Source: Ciborinia camelliae
Lineage: Eukaryota > Ascomycota > Leotiomycetes > Helotiales > Sclerotiniaceae
Reading direction: 5' to 3'
DNA length: 64,000 nucleotides
NCBI GenBank assembly: GCA_025890175.1
Contig: JANPYM010000005.1
Coordinates: 965,085 to 1,029,084 of the forward strand
Shown: in pieces, positions 47,869-61,000 of the stretch
How positions within the stretch are numbered: position 1 is the first letter of the stretch
How the letters are laid out: the number at the start of each line of letters is the position of its first letter
Notes under the pieces: generated by a model
Told to the model about the DNA's origin: nothing
Seen by the model: only the letters and a program-made list of their open reading frames with translations
The model's database searches: none
Made by a program: the position numbers and the translations under genes

Positions 47869-48133
47869 AGGTAGTGGTCGGGTTTCCGAGCACCCTGATG
47901 GAAAGAGTCCGAAATACTAGGTATGCCACTGTAGTAAGGAGTACCGAATCGACATTCCCTTCCGCTTCCGCTTCTGCCGTACGGATAAGTGCATGTGAGA
48001 GGACAAAATTGTATGATTTTGCTATATTATTGGGATATTGTCACTTTGAGTCATGGTATATCAATATCGATGTGATGATTGCGATGCGTAGATATTGATT
48101 TCTGTAGTCAAACGATACGATCCTATCCTATCC

Positions 48134-49495
48134 CTAACCCATACTCAACCCGGGCATACTCCCCGGCATGGTATATTCCTCGCCCCTCTTCCGACGAAAC
48201 CTCAATCCATCATCACTGCCATTCCCATCCAAACCCATATCCGGCACATCCAAATTAACGCCCAACTTGCTCCTGCCTACGCGAACCCCCGTCTCCGCCT
48301 CAACTTCCTTCCTAGCCTCCTCTCTCAAATCCCTCTCCACATCTCTACTCCTCGCCCTTCCAAGACCCCCCGCTTCAGACCCCGTATCTAGATCCTCTCC
48401 GCCTCTTGTATTCTTCTTCCTCGGCCATAAGCTAGGGAGTTCAATTTGTTGAAAGCGTGGCTCGACACATCGTTCATCAAACCAGGTATGGAGTCGAGCT
48501 TCGATCAACTGAGCAATCTTCGGCACATCTTGTAGACGAGATCGACTACCCACCAAACTCCTAATCGAAAGATCCAGTCTGTAATCATCCAAGAAACAGA
48601 ATGCCAGCGTAGTAGGGCTTTTATTCAATGGACTCCCTGGAACAAAAGAGATGGACAAAGTACCACTAAACCTCACCACCGAAACCGCCAGCGCCACCGG
48701 AAGCACCGCAACCAGGGGCTTTGGATAATTGAGCAACAACTTTGTCTCCACCCCCAGCGTGATGAAATCACTCAAATCCACATCCATCCTAGCCTGCAAC
48801 CTTCCATGTTCTCTCCCCGCAGCCCCGCCTTCTCTCCCCAAAGTCATCCCATCCTCATCGACGGGAATAACCCTACAATTACTAAAAATCGGGAAATCCT
48901 CTCCCAAGCTCAACTCGGTCACTTTAATCTCATCCAGAAAATCCGGTCGGTTGCCCCCATTCAACGCCTGTGTAAGACTCGTAAGAATCGCATCGTCATG
49001 CTGTGCATCCGCGCGAAACTGGGCTATCGTCTGCGCAATCAACACGTTGAACCAATCGAGACTTTCCGGCTGATGGCCATCCACATTATAGTATGTTTTA
49101 CTCAAGATGGCGGTCGTGGTCAACGGCGCCGGGTTCCGCAGAACGCTCGAGAGTTTGCGATTGAGGGATTGGGAAGCATGGCGGGGTGTGGAGCTGCGGA
49201 GTGTGAGGAGAGATCGTTTATGTGCGAGGGTTCTGGAGCGACGTTCGGTGGCGCGGAGTGCGGCGGTGACATCTGGGGAGGGAGCATCGCCGAAGATGAA
49301 GAATTTTATGAAGGCGCCGATTAGGATGACGATTGAGAGCTGACCTAAAAGTAGACCTTGGGTGAAGGAGAGACTGTAAAATCGTGTTAGCGTGACCTGA
49401 TCCCAATTCCCTTCTTCAACACAGAACCTGGGGAAGAGGGGAACGAACGAAGATTCAGCCTTGTCTGCCAGTGGTATGGGCTCCGGCATGGACAT
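48134..49495 (-). CDS. MMM1: Mmm1, ERMES ER-mitochondria tether
   Basis: Mmm1 is the ER-anchored core of ERMES and moves phospholipids between ER and mitochondria. A single frame of 453 aa was taken, from ATG 49495 (a second ATG follows two codons on). A short N-terminus leads to a single helix ([27 protein letters not shown]), which is the conserved Mmm1 anchor. The SMP lipid-binding domain follows: [61 protein letters not shown] and [12 protein letters not shown]. The tail is acidic and Arg-rich and variable. The stretch [11 protein letters not shown] contains a ctaac...ttacag pattern, but the possible intron would be only 29 nt, so I read straight through. Confidence 0.93.
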   Translation of the reverse strand: MSMPEPIPLADKAESSFVPLFPRFCVEEGNWDQVTLTRFYSLSFTQGLLLGQLSIVILIGAFIKFFIFGDAPSPDVTAALRATERRSRTLAHKRSLLTLRSSTPRHASQSLNRKLSSVLRNPAPLTTTAILSKTYYNVDGHQPESLDWFNVLIAQTIAQFRADAQHDDAILTSLTQALNGGNRPDFLDEIKVTELSLGEDFPIFSNCRVIPVDEDGMTLGREGGAAGREHGRLQARMDVDLSDFITLGVETKLLLNYPKPLVAVLPVALAVSVVRFSGTLSISFVPGSPLNKSPTTLAFCFLDDYRLDLSIRSLVGSRSRLQDVPKIAQLIEARLHTWFDERCVEPRFQQIELPSLWPRKKNTRGGEDLDTGSEAGGLGRARSRDVERDLREEARKEVEAETGVRVGRSKLGVNLDVPDMGLDGNGSDDGLRFRRKRGEEYTMPGSMPGLSMG

Positions 49496-50391
49496 TTCAT
49501 GAGAATGCGAATGTGTATGAAATGCTGAATAAAATGAAAATTAGGTAAATAATCATGAATCTGCAGTATGTAACATATTTTCGCAAAAAGCTTGTACCTC
49601 TGTGGCGTAAGAGATAGTTTACCGTACGTCAAATGCGAGATGTGTTTGATAACTTATTTCCAATTTCTCATTTTCTCCGTGGTAAACTTTCGGAAGCGAC
49701 GTCATTCAGCCCTACCAATTGATACTCCAAAAATATCTTGGTACTTCTAGAAGGATCAACATGAATTACCTAGTAATATGAAAAGCTGCCACCGGAATTT
49801 TCATTATTCCTGTCCAAAGAAGAACTTAATTACTAGGCATGATTACTCTGGTTGCCTCAACCCATATATATCACCTCAAGTTGAAACGTGGTTCATTTCT
49901 ACCAAATCTACCCAATATTCCTGCCATAATCTGTCTCCGATGCATAAATTCATAGATTCAAATAGACCACCTTGTCAACACATACATTAACGGACTTTTA
50001 AATTCCTAAAATACTAAAAATTCTATTATCCATTCATCATCAACACATGATTTCCCGTACATATGCCATTACCCGGAGAATATCAGACCCTAGAAGGTAT
50101 GCATAAGGTTGAAGGCGTGTAAAAGAATGCCGTCTGTCATTTCTGGAAATTCTTTCCATCTAACATACGTCAAACAAAAAAAAAGTGTATAATACAAATA
50201 TATATCTCCAAACTTTGCTCCCATGACTCCCAATTCAGATTTAAGACTGGCAGCAGGGAGCCGTCTTGCTGAGGCCGTCAGTCATTCTCTAGATTGTGCT
50301 CAATATTTTTAATTAAAAGCACTTGAAATGAGGTGCTATTGATGGGATGTGTCGTTAACCCGCTCAACTAAGAATACCAGTATTTAGGTAT
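49496..50391. other. Intergenic spacer upstream of MMM1
   Basis: MMM1 promoter side and the 3' flank of VRG4. No gene or repeat stands out. Confidence 0.5.
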
Positions 50392-51725
50392 TTATGCCTT
50401 TGCAGCATCGCGACTGCTTTGGGAACTAGCACTCATAACTGGGTTGGTTGTAGGAAGAATGTTCTTGTTCGCAGAGTTTTGTCTGACCTTTGCCCATGCA
50501 TAAACGATACCACTAACGAAACCGATGAAAATGGCAGATACACTTCCGAATGTGACAGGAGCCGCGAAGAAGATGAGTCCACTGACAGCGATTGGCAACT
50601 TGTTGAGAGCACCAACCATGGAATAGGTTGTCGAAGAAGTGACCCGGATACACCAAGCAGAGCAGTATGAGATAAAGATAGTAGCAAGACCAGAGTAGAC
50701 CATGCCGAGAATGAGACTGTTTCGGGTCTCGATTGGGAAGTTCTTGTTGAGATTTTCGGATGACCAGTTTTCGAAAATGAACGAGCAGACGAAGAGGACA
50801 GGGATTGTGAGGAGGTTGTTGTAGAACATAGCTAGAATGACGTTAGAATCGATAGAGAGTTCCAAATGCATAAAGAAACTTACTGTCCCAATCCTTGAAG
50901 TTCATCTTCTTGATGACCTTACGCATCGACAAAACATATGCTGCAGTGCAGAAAACGTTCATACCCATCCATGCATATCCGGCATTCAATGTCGATAGAG
51001 CAGCTGCAGCTTCTGCGGATTGTGCGGCACCACCTCCATACAAAGCATGTTGGATATCAGCCCAAGCAGCGACGACGGAGCTGAGAACCATAAGACCGAA
51101 TGAGAAGAGAGCTGAAGGGGTGACACTTCCTCCAAACCACAAAACCTCACCATATGCGATCACAATGATTGTCAAGTTCTTAAAGATGGTGTAGACAGGG
51201 ACGGAAAGGAATTGGAGAGCCTTCGTGCTGGTATAGATCATGCCGACGAGAAGGAGTGAGATGGGGAACCCTGATGTCGATATTAGCTTCCAAACTTGCT
51301 CTGGCTGGAAGATATGTACTTACATTGTTTCGCCTTCTTGGTATCAAATGGTGCAAGATTTGTGATCAAACCCGCTTGCTTGCAGATGATAATCGCAATG
51401 ATACAAACAACAGACTGAAAGGGTGGATTAGCAAAAACCTCGCGGGATGATAGCGTCCAACGCATACCTGGATGGCGAGATAGAAGAAGTTCAAATTCCA
51501 ATTTGAACCCGAGACACAGTATTTATTGGTCACAGTCATAGAAATCGATGCCAAACAGTAGGCAAGAATGGATATTCCAGGGCTGTTTGTGACATTGGAG
51601 AGGTCAAAGGAAGAGCCCCCTCTTCTGGCTGCCCCTGGCTTTGACAGGAAAGGATCCCGTTGAGATGGGGATGAGCGCCCATTGAAATTGCGCATCTCAA
51701 TATCTTCGTTCTTCTTGTCGTCCAT
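50392..51725 (-). CDS. VRG4: Golgi GDP-mannose transporter (Vrg4/Gmt1)
   Basis: Vrg4 exchanges cytosolic GDP-mannose for GMP across the Golgi membrane and is essential for mannan and glycolipid mannosylation. Exons 51725-51468, 51414-51324, 51270-50884 and 50831-50392 encode 391 aa with about 10 helices. Both substrate motifs are present: [10 protein letters not shown] (FYNN block) and GALNKLP (GALNK block). [19 protein letters not shown] marks helix 1. The N-terminal tail is cytosolic and basic. The start lies 917 bp from PLP1, which runs the other way. Confidence 0.95.
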
Positions 51726-52642
51726 ATTGGCGATTGCTGTCGGTGAAAGAGAGAGGTTTTTCTAATCGTGGTTCTGATGGTATAAAGCGCGAAAAGAGAG
51801 GTACGAATGCTTAAATTCCCAATCGGAGGTTTGGGAGTGGAAGTCCGTTCGATAATACCAATCTAGTGAAATGAAAGGACTAATAAGATGAAAAGGAAGT
51901 TTTGCAAATACCCGACACTCCAAAAGTCCTCTATGCGGTATGAGCGGTCAATAATTTGAAAAGAGAGTGTGAAGAGTGACAGAGTGTTGAGTTGAGAGTA
52001 TTCTTATGTGAGTGTAGAAAAATTATGGCGGAGAGGAGAGGAGAGGACAGCCAGACCGAATCTTTGACCGTTTTAGGGTTTAGTGCAGGGGGGATAAGAT
52101 TGTCATTTGTACTGTACAACGGTACAAGTAGTCAGGAATTCTGCGTGGGGGGGGATAAAAATAGTGTAAGCAGCAGTACTCTACGAATCAACATCAAGTT
52201 GTTAATTGACAAAATCCACCTTCTTAACGTGATCTACAAAAAGGGGAACAACTTGGAAGTTACAACCTGATGAAAATTCTGGAAAAGAGGCTCAATAACA
52301 TCACATCACATCACATCAATATCTAAGGGTTTTAAGTATCAGTTTTGATATATCCAAAGTCAAGGGCCTTATAACAAAACCGAAGTTCGTGGATAAAGTT
52401 AAATTAAAAGTGTTGACTTTTTTCGGTCACCAAAAAAAAAAGGGTCGTTGTATACAGGTTACTTGGGGACAATTCAATTTCTCAACAGAATCATCTCTAG
52501 CACGAAATCACAGTTTCCTCCTGTTCATATCGCCAGAAGAGGGCCGTTGCATACAAGCGTTTGCAATCACAAGTGTTCTAGTCTAGAAGAGTTTGGGTTT
52601 CGACGTTCTATTTGAAGTCTAAAATTCTGCCTTCAGATCATT
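51726..52642. promoter_or_regulatory. Divergent promoter region of VRG4 and PLP1
   Basis: Between two start codons on opposite strands. A CATCA repeat lies near 52297. Specific factor sites not identified. Confidence 0.5.
52297..52319. repeat. CATCA microsatellite
   Basis: Four CATCA pentamers in tandem. Confidence 0.85.
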
Positions 52643-53486
52643 ATGTCAAACACGATTGATCCTCTCGTGGCAAAGGTTCTTGACCGAGCCGAATCTGACG
52701 ATGAAGATGCTGTAAGTGTTCATTCCATTCATTGTCCACTAAGGCACGAAGGTGTCGACTCTTAGCTGTCAAAGTCAAGCTAAGGGGGTAAACATATCCC
52801 CTAATTATTCAACCACATGTTCAATCATATACCCCAAATCTCATTTCCCTTCGATTTCTAACACTCTGCCTTTCAGCTCATCGCATCACTCGAAGAAGAT
52901 CCAGCCATAGATGCCTTCCGCGAGCAGCGGATCCAACAACTCCACTCGGAATTCACACGTGCCAAATCCCAAAAAACCCAAGGATTTGGAAACTTCACCG
53001 AGATCAAAGAAGAAAAAACCTTAATGGATTTAACCACCGAGGTCAAGTATGCCGTGGTGCATTTCTCCAAAGATGATTTTGCCCGATGCGGTGTGATGGA
53101 TACTCATCTTGCTGTACGTTTCCCCTCCCCCTTTTTATTTCTCTCCAGATCCAGAGAACTAAACCCGTGAACAATAGACACTAGCACCCAAACATCTAGA
53201 CACTCGATTCCTCAAGATCGACGTGGAAAATGCACCTTTTCTCGTCACAAAATTGAATGTCAAGATCCTACCCTGCGTGCTGGTATTTATTGACGGGAGA
53301 TCCATCGATAGGATAGTTGGATTCGAGGGTTTGGGTTATACCCCCGATACGTTCACCACGAAAGACCTGGAAGCAAGACTCTTAGCATCAGGTGTTATCA
53401 AACGACAAGCTACCTCGGGAACTCTATATCTTGACAAGAAAGCCAAGAAGCAAGAAGAGGAAGATGATGATGACTGGGATGATTGA
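52643..53486 (+). CDS. PLP1: Phosducin-like protein (Plp1/TXNDC9 type)
   Basis: Plp1 is a thioredoxin-fold co-chaperone of the CCT chaperonin, acting in tubulin folding. Exons 52643-52711, 52877-53113 and 53178-53486 encode 204 aa, the usual size. The N-terminal helix (FREQRIQQLHSEF) and QGFGNFTEI are conserved, as is VVHFSKDDFARCGVMDTHL. The fold lacks the redox CxxC of thioredoxins, as is usual here. The strand FLVTKLNVKILPCVLVFIDG holds the cis-Pro. The tail is acidic (EEEDDDDWDD), which is common. Convergent with RCE1, 375 bp apart. Confidence 0.92.
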
Positions 53487-53861
53487 GGATGAAGAGAATG
53501 TCATTAGTTGGGCAATGAGAGCGAGTATATATTTTCGAGAATCAATGCCGGATTATTTTGTGGAAGGACATTCCCCTTCTGCAACATCTTCATGTTTTCG
53601 AAGCGCCACGATGATAATCCTCGCTTGATCAGAGGAGATGATGGAAAATCTGAAAGCTTGGGGGCAATTTCGCTTGATATACGATGTTCATGCTGGGGAA
53701 ACACCCATCTAGCCTGTACCTAGAATCTTTTTCATTGCGAATCTTAGGGAAAACCTGATGAAAATTTGATTTCCCCCGCTCTTATCCGCACAATCAATAA
53801 AGTCTACATAATGCTCTTAGTTAAAGAAAATATTATCATTAGACTAGCTCACTGCTATATA
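53487..53861. other. Spacer between PLP1 and RCE1 ends
   Basis: Tail-to-tail 3' ends. No gene seen. Confidence 0.5.
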
Positions 53862-55069
53862 TTAAAATTTGACCAAGGCGAATTCGCTCATAGACAAAAC
53901 CCACAAGTACTTCCACCACAAGTATGCACCCACAACCAGGAGAGAATAATAAGTAATCGTCCAAAAAACTCCCAACTCCCCATTACTTTCCGTAATATCT
54001 TCACTTTTCTTGCTGGCTCCCACATCTGGCCCAATAATGGTCTCTCCATCAACCGAACTACTGATCTTGCCCCAAAATCTTGGAAACCCCATCCAATTAC
54101 AAAAAGCATGCACGCATATCACTGCTAATAAACTCCCGGTTCGGAGATATAGAAATGTAGCGTAGCCTCCAAATAAAGTTGTGTATGTAAATTGTAATAG
54201 GGAGCGGAGAATAGCGCCGATCATGGGGCCGTGTGGGTGTGTAATTCTGTATTCGTAGAAATGGTGGACGTGAGCTAGTCCGAAGACGACGGGGGTGAGG
54301 AATATGATTGTTGTGTTAGATGTTCTGGCGAGGAGGAGAAGGGGTACCGATGCTGATCGAAAGAGGACTTCTTCGGTTACAGGGCCCTAAGATTAACGAT
54401 TAATCAATGATATGGCAGAATAGGGGGGAGATCTAATATAGCTTACGGCAACAATATTCCGATACGGGATCCAACCCTTCAAAGCCCCCAATCCTCGCAG
54501 ACGAATCCAATCGCGCCATTGTCCCTGCGCAATTCCTTCTTCAAACAGAGGCCCTACGAAAAGTATAGCAGTCAAACCAACACATTTAACCGTCTCCATG
54601 AATCCAATAGGGAAATATCCCATCAAATGGAAAGATTTCACCGCATCTCCATCTTTCACCGAGGACAAAATGACGAATGTTGCTATGCAAACAATGATAC
54701 ATGATATAGTGACCGAACGTATTCGTCCGCGGATAACAGTCGGTGCATCGCGGGATAGTTGGGGGGAAGGTCGTGTGGTGGAGCTGAGATAGAAGGGGAT
54801 TACGTAGATGAGTGTATAGAGCACCTGCAATTATTGTGAGCCTCGAACTAGACTGGATGGTGAGGAAGGGATGTAGTACCAACAAGGTGACAGCAGTGGT
54901 AGTACTAAATGGAGGGATTTCTTTCTCTGTGGAAATACATCTGGTTAGCTGGGTTGTCCATGACTGAGATCTTTGGTTGCATGATCTTGCAAATGGATTC
55001 AAAAGACTACAAACCTTTTTCACCAGTATAGAGGGCCTTAAAACGATTGTATATCCCGGTTGGAGCCAT
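53862..55069 (-). CDS. RCE1: CAAX prenyl protease 2 (Rce1)
   Basis: Rce1 removes the last three residues of farnesylated and geranylgeranylated CAAX proteins such as Ras at the ER. Exons 55069-55015, 54926-54880, 54824-54447 and 54386-53862 encode 334 aa, the usual size. The CPBP-family catalytic residues are present: GPVTEEVLFRS (the EExxxR block), FGLAHVHHF and VHAFCNWMG. Several hydrophobic helices follow the pattern of the family. The 5' end is the least certain part: exon 2 is only 47 nt. ATG 55069 (MAPTGIYNR) was chosen because its exon joins in phase to the family sequence. Confidence 0.93.
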
Positions 55070-58018
55070 GGATTCGAATGATCGTATTCGAGTAGTGTGT
55101 ATGTAGATTAAGAAGCTCCTAAGATATATTCATCAGATCTTCTGGATCTTCTGGATCCTCAATAGATCAAGAGGTGCAGGGTTTATGTGCAAAAAATTTA
55201 ATCTACAGAGATCAAAGATATGATTTTCAAAGTTTTGCGGCGAAAGTGTGTGAGTTGATTGTCACGTCGACAGCCTCGTGGCTCGGTGTTTGTATGGAGG
55301 ATGGGAATCTGACGATGCGAGAAAATATTGGATTGTGGAGTAATAAAAGTAGGTGGGTAGAATCCTCCAACCTTGTAAGATTACTGACCGAGTTTACCTG
55401 AGTAATGATGGGAAGTTGGAATGAACATTGAGGCAACAATGAAGATTATGGGTGATTTAACTTTCATATTGTTTATTGTTCCATTTTTTTTATTCATTCA
55501 TGAAATTTCATTCATATCATTCATATCATTCAATGTTCATCTTCATTCATCTTCATTATTACGAATATGAATTTTATATTGTCCTCAAGGATCTCCCATC
55601 ATATCGGAAATATCATGTCTCATGCAGCGTGCTCTTAGAATGTCATCTTATCGATAATTGTCACATCATAACCTTCCCTCCCAGCAGACTTTTTCGCAAT
55701 TTCTCATTAATCAAATTGATGATGCCGTTCTCATAAAAAATTATTGAAAAATCATTGAAAATCATTGAAAATCATAATGACAAGCTTTATTACTCGTATT
55801 CTAGATTTCTTGCGGAATAATAGAGTAAAGTCGAGTTTAGTTACCGGTACTCGGTACTCCATAGTATGGACAAGCTACAAGGCACTAGACATCATTGATA
55901 TGAGAAGTGCACAGAAGTGGAAGGTTCTCCCTTCAAGAAAAAAGGTACCCGTTCCTGAATATCTACGGATCTACAGCTACCAAGGCGAGCCAAGAGAGCC
56001 GTCAAAATTACTTCGTCCCACAAATTCCCATAACGCTTTTTGATCGCCATGAAGAGTGTTCATCATACCTAATTCATTATTATTGATTCCTTCAAAGTTC
56101 AATAATGTTTGTAAACACTTTGCTCTCTGGAGTCTGCAGTCTGCACTCTGCTCTCTGCTCTCTGCTCTCTGCTCTCTTCACCAATCTAATCTCATCGGCA
56201 TATCGCTCTCGTCTGGATCTGATCTGAAGTATTGATCACCGACCTTGGATGGCTCAATCATGCAATCATACATACTTGGTCTCACTCTGATACAGAAGGC
56301 AAGACAAAATGAAACTTTGCAATTGCGTTTGATTTTATGAATACTGGACCGAGTACTTAACTAGACTGACTGACTGTACTTCGATTTTGGTTGTCCAGAC
56401 GGCCAACGGAGATAAGTCTACGTCCAAGCTTCATCAGTGCTTTCTAGACGGCTCTACGGAAATAAGCTTCCAGATCCACACACTATCGATAATCATACTA
56501 TATGATACTATCATACGGAGTAGATCCTCAAACCCTGCTTCGAGATGCCAGATGAAGATGATGTTTTTTTCTGGAGGTTGGGTCCTGCTTGTTTGAGTAG
56601 CGCGAGGTTAATAAGAAGCATGAAGAGATTCAGATGAACGATCAAATTGAAGAACTATTGGAAGAGAAGATAAGGTACTAGGTAGTTGATGAATTGAAGA
56701 CTTGAAATGCATACTAGGTAACCCCCTTTCTTTAGCCACGCGCGCTTCCAGACTTCCAGTGTGTTTTCTCGATTGATCCGTCTCATACAGTTTGTTGAAC
56801 CAGACTTACCGGTACTGTACCTACTCTGTACTCTCCCTCCCCAAAACGAAGTAGAAACTATTTCCCCCTGTCGAGTGCAGATAGTCTGGAGTCTGGACAA
56901 TCTCCCCCATTTATTAGACGCGCCATTAGCCACCTTACTATTAACGGCATCGCTTATACAAATTGCTACAGTGTATGCAGTCAACAGTTACTTGTGCATA
57001 CCTAGGATTAAATTGGGCATCTAGAGCCTATCGAATCATGACCATTCAATTTAAGGGCACTACATGTTGCTGCATTCTTCCTGGGCGATAGATTTGTATC
57101 TAATTCAGGAAACTTTTTCATCGGAGTACAGGACCAAGGGTTCCCCTTTTGTCCATAGGATTGTCTATGATTGACTGATTAGATCGGTTGAACCTCTTAT
57201 TTGGCCTCATCGGCTTGGTTAAGTGCTGTTGTGCGCGGATATGGCTGCAAGACTCTATCATTGTGGCTGCCACGCTGTCTATCTGTTCATCTTAATTCAT
57301 CTTACTCCCTAGTACTTACGACTAAGTACGGATAGTCCAAGAACACAAGGTATATCTTTCGGATTTACGGTACGCTAAAACTCCAGACAAGGGCCTTGGA
57401 AATGGAGACCTGCCTTTTCAAGGTTTAACAAAATCCTTACAGCCAGCGGTGAAAAGCTGGCACGATGACCATGGCTGGATGTCAAATATGAAATTTTATG
57501 TTCCGTCGATGAGTTGTACATAATGTATAGACCTATGATATCCTCTCGTTTCCCCCTCCTGCTCTCGATCTCTTTCTTGACCTTTACATGTATCTTTTTG
57601 CTCCTCGATCAATCAATTGATTCATTACACTCTTTTTACATACTTAACATTAATACCCTTCTCAATTTTTGACTTCTCACTCATTACTGTACAGTGCCTA
57701 CGACTATACAATAAAGCTAATACTATTATTTTACTCTTTTCGAAACGGATTCCAGCGCAAAGCAATCAACTACTTACGATATATATATATATTAAACATT
57801 CATTCAAGAAGAAACAAATACAAACACGGGACGAACTACCGACTCACTACTGTCACAGACATACACTCGTTACATTACTAGCAAAACACTACGATTACGA
57901 TCAAACAATAATTTCAAGGAAGACCAGAAGAAGAAAAGCACGAAAATCGAGGCATTGGGAGCTTATTACGGCGCATGGAGACACAATATGCATCTGGTTT
58001 AGAAGAATTTAGTACGGG
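55070..58018. other. 2.9-kb intergenic region upstream of the serine-rich gene
   Basis: Upstream of both RCE1 and the serine-rich gene (divergent). A CTCTGCT array lies near 56144. The last several hundred bases may be a long leader. No gene seen. Confidence 0.5.
56144..56177. repeat. CTCTGCT microsatellite
   Basis: About four 7-bp units, the start shading into diverged copies. Confidence 0.85.
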
Positions 58019-61000
58019 ATGTCAAACTCTCCTTCAAGAAGGCCTTTGCATACAAGGTACGCGCAAACTTACTACGTTCATCCTACCTTCATCCCGATGG
58101 TTTCCCTCAGCTTAATTGGTATTCCGCTCACTATCGCAAAAGATCAGACTCAGAGACGAATCGCGCAGCAGTCCGATTGGTCCCACCCGAACCCCCTCAA
58201 CTCTTGGGACAATTGGAGGATAATGATGGAGAACAACAAAATTATGATCATGAAAATGATTGCAATAATAATGATGATGATGATGATGACGATGATGATG
58301 ATGACAAAATTTATTCACGAACGCCTCTTCCCACCCAGCCAGCTCATATTCTCTCTCCTGGTCATGCTACTGGCAAAGACCAAAGTTTCTATGGTAGGCG
58401 AGGTTCCATCTCAACTTCAGGCGAGTTTCATCTGGTGCCCAAAACACAACCACTGTCACCGATTCCCAAAGGCACGCCCACCACAACGCATAACGCACCC
58501 CAAATTGCAACTCCTGCGACAAGAATCTCAACGAGGCCCAGGCCCCGGTCAAGAACGCGCCTTATCGTCAAGGTTGGTGATGGGAAGACCTTTTCTCTCG
58601 TACCGCAAGATGAATCCCAGCCCATTGAGGATAGTAGAGTGCTGTCTCTATCCACTAAAACATCATGCTCCTCTCTACAAAATTTGGATTGTTCTATCAC
58701 CTCATGCACCACCAATACCGACTCCACATACACAGCCGCACCTAGCACGTTAACAACTGGAGAGTCAATATCTGCAGATCATATAAGCCGTTCGTCCTCG
58801 GAGTTCTCAATTGTAGGTGGTGTTCGAAAGGTACCCAAGACGCCAGATCAAAAGGGAAAATCTACAGCGCTTGATCGTCCACTCCCACCATTGCCAGAAA
58901 CATCAGACGGATCAGAGTCCCACTCGCGTGATCTTTTGACGAAACCATCATTCTTTTCAACAACCTCTACGGCAACTGAGGCCACTAACTACAAAGTTTA
59001 CGGTCACAATCCAGAATCGACCTACGAGTCTATTTTTGCTACAACCCCTACCGAATCTAATTTTGAAGTTCTCGACCAGTCAGTTCTAGAACAGTCCACT
59101 CCTTCAACAACTATCCATCATCCGCGCGAAGAATCAATTCAGGAATCTACGGGATCGGTAATCCATCGACCTCAAACATCTCAAACATCGACTCCGAGTA
59201 CCTCGGATAATTCCAACTACCAAGTTCATGAAGAATCTGTCTCGGGCTCAGTTATTTACAGACCACAGCATCGACCTCAGTTATCTACTAGCACTTCCGG
59301 TTACTCGAACTACCCGAACTCGAATTATCAAATACATGAGCCAGATAGTCCAACTTCAGTAGTCTCCAGACCCCAGCATCGACCTCAATTATCTACAAGC
59401 ACAACTGGAGATAATACTAATAACGAAGTTTACTGTGGCCGTACCCGAAACCGCTCTGAGTCACTTGCCGATTCCTTTCTTGCGGCATCATTTTCCAGTG
59501 GCTCTAACTACCGCGTATATCAGCAATCCGACAAAGAGTCTACTCCTTCATCGGTCATTCATAGACCTAGAGCTCGAGCAGTAACCACTTCTTCAAGCGA
59601 ACAGGAAAATTACGTATTCCACGAGACTCTCTCCAGATCTGTATCACTTTCGAGCGGACAAGGTCCAGCACCCAAATACTCCCACGAATCCCTTCGTATT
59701 CCTGCTTTAAAGACCAAGAAGAGGTCGAACGATAATTTTGGATATTACAAGTCACGATCGCGAGAGACACTGAGATCAAGATCAAACCACTCGCTACGCA
59801 GTCGAGCTAACTCTCTAGCATCATTATCAACAATCCACACTCAGCCCGACGCCCAGAGAGCAATTGTAGCCAGCGGATCAATAATAAATTTACCCGCGCA
59901 AATCCAACTCCAAAAACCAAAAGGATTGAGTTCATGGGCAGAGTTGCCAAGCCCGACGAGTCCCCATATGAACGAGCACACGCATCAATGGAGCTCACAG
60001 CTGTCCACTGTGCTCTCGGTCTCCGAGGGAACCGGCACCGACCGAGGTTCTCGAGCATGGTCCGACAGCAATGGAAGAAGGAACAGTGCATTTCCCAGTA
60101 TACCCAGTCGCGCCAGTCGCGGCAGTCACAATGTGCTCAGCATCAGTTCATCCCATGGGATAGAAGATGCTCTGACAAGATCCAGAAGCGATTCTATGGA
60201 TCGTCCGCGAGCAGTATGGACCCGCACTGGTCGAGGTCTGAGCAGCTCTTCTATTCCCGTTATAGGTGATCAAGACGAGTATGGTGATGGAATCACTGCA
60301 ATGCAAGATCTCCGTACCCTTTCATCCAGAAATAGAATATCGGGCATGTTCAACAACACATCGTCCGATAGCTCCCGTACACACACTATGCGCTCGTCGA
60401 TAAGTTCTAGATCCAACAGTCTTTTGTCAAACTCCATTCCCACATGGGCAAGGCTCTACTACGGAAGTGGAGAACGTCGCCATCTACCATACAGACCCGA
60501 AACTTCCAGCGGGGGAACCCCAAGCCGAAACGGTTCCATCAGTATGCGCAGCGGTTCTCCAAACACCGAAAACTTCCCAGATGATCTCTACAGCCCCCGT
60601 CGTCGACCTCGAGAAGGCCATCCACATATGCGAGGTTTCTCCCAACAATCCATGGAAATCACTCCCGTAGAAAGCGCTGCCCAAGGCGTCCGCCGTCATA
60701 GAACCTGGTCTCTCATCTCTAGCGTCTGGTCTCCACATCTCCGTGTCGATCGCCGCGCTGCTCGTCAATCCGTTTGGGAACCTCCTAGGATCAATTTTTC
60801 CAGTGAGGGAGGTATTTTCGGACGTCGCAATATCCAAGTCGTAATGTTCATTACTGGGTTCCTTCTCCCATTTGCATGGATGATCGCCGCATTCCTCCCA
60901 TTACCCAAAGCCCCCTTTCCCGAGATGCGCGAAAGAGAAGACAGTACAGGAAACATGTCGCTACCGCGGGACCTGGAGAGTCGCGGTGCGAATGATTATG

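Larger units (their letters stand above)
45956..48133. other. 2.2-kb intergenic region rich in simple repeats
   Basis: Between SUR1 and the end of MMM1. It holds a near-perfect hairpin at 47831-47868, several tandem microsatellites and many CCTA/TAGG runs. The one long frame (47404-47703) is repeat-encoded and not believed. Confidence 0.6.

Noticed and set aside
49375..49410. Short intron in MMM1 (ctaac...ttacag pattern)
   Set aside because: Only about 29 nt long, below the size of every other intron here, and the frame is open through it.
58057..58753. Frame continuing straight from the serine-rich protein's ATG
   Set aside because: It runs out of frame with the long conserved frame. A normal GTACGC...AAAAG intron joins the start to the long frame in phase.
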